NCBI GenBank assembly: GCA_020160935.1
Contig: JAIUPL010000004.1
Span: 62,001 to 126,000 of the forward strand
Direction: 5' to 3'
DNA length: 64,000 nucleotides
Source of the DNA: Bacteroidota bacterium
GTDB lineage: Bacteria > Bacteroidota > Bacteroidia > Chitinophagales > Saprospiraceae
Shown here: piece by piece, positions 62,386 through 64,000 of the stretch
Layout of the letters: every line of letters starts with the position of its first letter
How positions within the stretch are numbered: the stretch's first letter is position 1
Notes under the pieces: generated by a model
Told to the model about the DNA's origin: nothing
The model's input: the letters and a program-made list of their open reading frames with translations, nothing else
The model's database searches: none
Position numbers and translations under genes: made by a program

Positions 62386-63290
62386 TCAGTCTTTTCACCC
62401 GTTTCTTCTACTCGTCGAATAAAAATTTCATTGAAGGTGGGCAAGATTTCCTCAAAACGCGTTACGCGCACCTGATGGTCGAGGAGGTAGCGAAGCAGAT
62501 CATTGCTTTCCGAGTCGGAGGCAAGTTGAATAGTAGCCGTTCGTTTGGAATGATCGACGGTCTGGAAGCGCGTGAGGATATCCGCAGGCATTTCACCATC
62601 CGTTTCTACCTGGAAAAGGTTTTGCTTGTACTGGTTTTTGATGCTTTGTACTTCGCCTTGCAACACGTTTTTGCCGCGGTTGATGAGTACAATGTTATCG
62701 CACATTTCCTCTACCTGTTCCATGCGGTGGGTACTGAAAATGATGCTGATACCTGATTCGTTCAGTTGTCTGATTTCATCCTTGATGAGGGTGGTATTGA
62801 TCGGGTCGAGGCCTGTAAACGGCTCGTCGAGGATGAGCAATCGGGGCTTGTGGATGACGGTAGCAATAAACTGGATTTTCTGTTGCATACCTTTTGACAG
62901 GTCTTCCACTTTCTTGTTGTACCAGTCCTCGATATCGAATTTTTCAAACCAGTTTTTGATAGCCTGTTGTGCCTGCAGGCGTGTGAGCCCTTTCAACTGT
63001 GCGAGGTACATGAGGTGTTCGCCCACCTTCATTTTTTTGTACAGGCCTCGCTCCTCGGGCATGTAACCTATTTTTTCCGGAGATCGCTCATTGAGTTTTT
63101 CTCCATCGAGGTATATCGCGCCGGAATCAGGCCCCGTAATGGTGGTAATCATACGGATCAGGGAGGTTTTTCCGGCGCCATTCGGCCCCAGCAGTCCGAA
63201 AACGCTCCCTTTCGGCACGTCGAAACTCACATGATTTACTGCCTGATAATTGCCATATGATTTGACAACGTCTTGTATAGAAAGGATCAT
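62379..63290 (-). CDS. ABC transporter ATP-binding protein
   Basis: 303 residues. The Walker A motif is LLGPNGAGKTSLIRM, the signature LSKGMQQKIQF, and Walker B LLILDEPFTGLDPIN. A C-terminal DUF4162-like extension (from about residue 220) is typical for the ATPases of NatAB-type exporters. The frame extends to 63494 but the upstream part translates gttgag repeats; ATG 63290 (MILSIQDVVKSYGNYQAVNH) is the real start. It pairs with the permease downstream. Confidence 0.94.
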   Translation of the reverse strand: MILSIQDVVKSYGNYQAVNHVSFDVPKGSVFGLLGPNGAGKTSLIRMITTITGPDSGAIYLDGEKLNERSPEKIGYMPEERGLYKKMKVGEHLMYLAQLKGLTRLQAQQAIKNWFEKFDIEDWYNKKVEDLSKGMQQKIQFIATVIHKPRLLILDEPFTGLDPINTTLIKDEIRQLNESGISIIFSTHRMEQVEEMCDNIVLINRGKNVLQGEVQSIKNQYKQNLFQVETDGEMPADILTRFQTVDHSKRTATIQLASDSESNDLLRYLLDHQVRVTRFEEILPTFNEIFIRRVEETGEKTEK

Positions 63291-63305
63291 GAGTGGTAGG
63301 TGTAA

Positions 63306-63389
63306 GTTGATAAGGTTGATATGGTTGATGAGGGTTAAGGGGAGTTGAGAGGTTGAGAAGGGTTGAGGGGTTGAGAAGGGTTGAGGGGT
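63306..63389. repeat. gttgag/gttgagggg tandem repeat upstream of the ABC ATPase gene
   Basis: Units such as gttgataag, gttgagag, ggttgagaagggttgaggg repeat directly upstream of the ATPase start. They belong to the same unit family as 5850-5971. No complementary arm is visible within the remaining gap (to 63544), so this copy is one-armed. Confidence 0.75.
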
Positions 63390-63544
63390 CGAAAGTGTTG
63401 GGTTTGGATTTTTCAGGTAGCCTTTTTTCGGCAAAAATCCATTTTCAAAACCCTTGACTAACAAAAAACGGCGACGAACCGATTTTGTTGACATACTTCA
63501 AATTGCTTGTTGAGCGCCGGGCAATCTTATATTTCGGGCAAATT

Positions 63545-64000
63545 TCAGGTCTTCAGATCGATTTCCTCTTTCTTGTCGAGCCCCAGTTTTACCAGTATGC
63601 TGTCAAACATCCAGTACACCACGGGTACCACGATTAATGAAAGCAGCATCGACGAGTTCAGTCCGCCAATGATGGCCCAGGCCAGCCCGTTTTTCCAGTC
63701 GGAGCCTGCACCACTTGCCAGTGCGATGGGCAACAAGCCGATCACCATGGCGATATTGGTCATCAGAACCGGCCGGAAACGCAGTTTGGTGGCTTCTAGC
63801 AATGCTTCGCGCAACGGTCGACCTTCGTTTTTGAGGTGATTGGCAAAGTCGACCACCAGGATGGCATTTTTACCAACCAAACCCACCAGCATCAGCAAGC
63901 CCAAGCCGGTAAATACCGTGATATTTTCTTTGGCCAGCGCCAGGGCCAGCAGCGCCCCGATGAGCGACAGCGGAATAGACACCAGCACCACCAGCGGATA
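63545..64000 (-). CDS. RND-type efflux transporter, C-terminal end (5' part outside window)
   Basis: The visible 151 codons encode the last membrane helices of an AcrB/HAE1-type pump: SLIGALLALALAKENITVFT, LMLVGLVGKNAILVVDFAN, RPVLMTNIAMVIGLLPIALA and NSSMLLSLIVVPVVYWMFDS. The order and spacing match the final part of the family. The frame is open to the window edge. The tail after the last helix is short and charged (KLGLDKKEEIDLKT). Confidence 0.93.
   Translation of the reverse strand, partial: YPLVVLVSIPLSLIGALLALALAKENITVFTGLGLLMLVGLVGKNAILVVDFANHLKNEGRPLREALLEATKLRFRPVLMTNIAMVIGLLPIALASGAGSDWKNGLAWAIIGGLNSSMLLSLIVVPVVYWMFDSILVKLGLDKKEEIDLKT

Overview
The window looks like a chromosomal segment of a Bacteroidota bacterium, most likely of the Saprospiraceae/Chitinophagales type. 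This is inferred from gene content and not from a marker-gene comparison. Supporting features are type IX secretion (T9SS) cargo with type A and type B sorting domains, SprB and HYR repeats, a PorP/SprF protein beside an OmpA/PD40 protein, a fused MurF-alanine racemase, promoter -7 elements of the TAnnTTTG type, and a lack of strong Shine-Dalgarno sequences.

Layout. 1-6.8 kb: the 3' end of a SprB-repeat T9SS protein, a methionine-type aminotransferase, a 3-hydroxyacyl-CoA dehydrogenase, an amidohydrolase-like secreted protein and an FAH-family hydrolase. 6.8-13.5 kb: mltA-ddl (cell wall), an E2 acyltransferase, a NodB deacetylase, gltX and a small protein. 13.7-24.7 kb: a surface/gliding locus with a 2,636-residue HYR/Ig-like adhesin, PorP/SprF and OmpA-PD40. 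25-34.3 kb: a metallophosphoesterase, a thioredoxin-TPR protein, a HEAT-cyclophilin lipoprotein, alanine dehydrogenase, tsaE and murF-alr. 34.4-38 kb: tRNA(CAT), then a molybdenum hydroxylase pair that ends at a partial copy of the tRNA 3' end. 38-44 kb: DUF3108, a flippase-like membrane protein, OmpA, glutamate dehydrogenase and an arginase-like pseudoenzyme. 44.2-49 kb: dnaE interrupted by a 418-residue intein. 49-64 kb: mnmG, a GH65 enzyme facing a sugar-kinase-like gene, an outer-membrane-protein biogenesis run (PpiC-like lipoprotein, SurA, BamA), queD, an orphan secreted protein, an ABC exporter pair and the end of an RND pump.

The most unusual feature is not a gene. Many intergenic gaps are filled by long inverted repeats built from low-complexity units such as gttgag, cttgcc, gtgttttg, gtagtga, cagtcctgag and ccgcagaactcg. 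They often run from the stop codon of one gene to the stop codon or start of the next. Several unit families occur at two loci and are combined in different ways, so they look like dispersed palindromic modules and not like ordinary terminators. At least one supplies the C-terminal codons of a gene (queD).

The other strong findings are the DnaE intein with LAGLIDADG endonuclease motifs, the tRNA-flanked molybdenum hydroxylase segment, and two enzyme-fold proteins that have lost their expected metal ligands. Start codons were often moved downstream of the longest ORF, because the upstream part reads through intergenic repeats or lies before a likely promoter.
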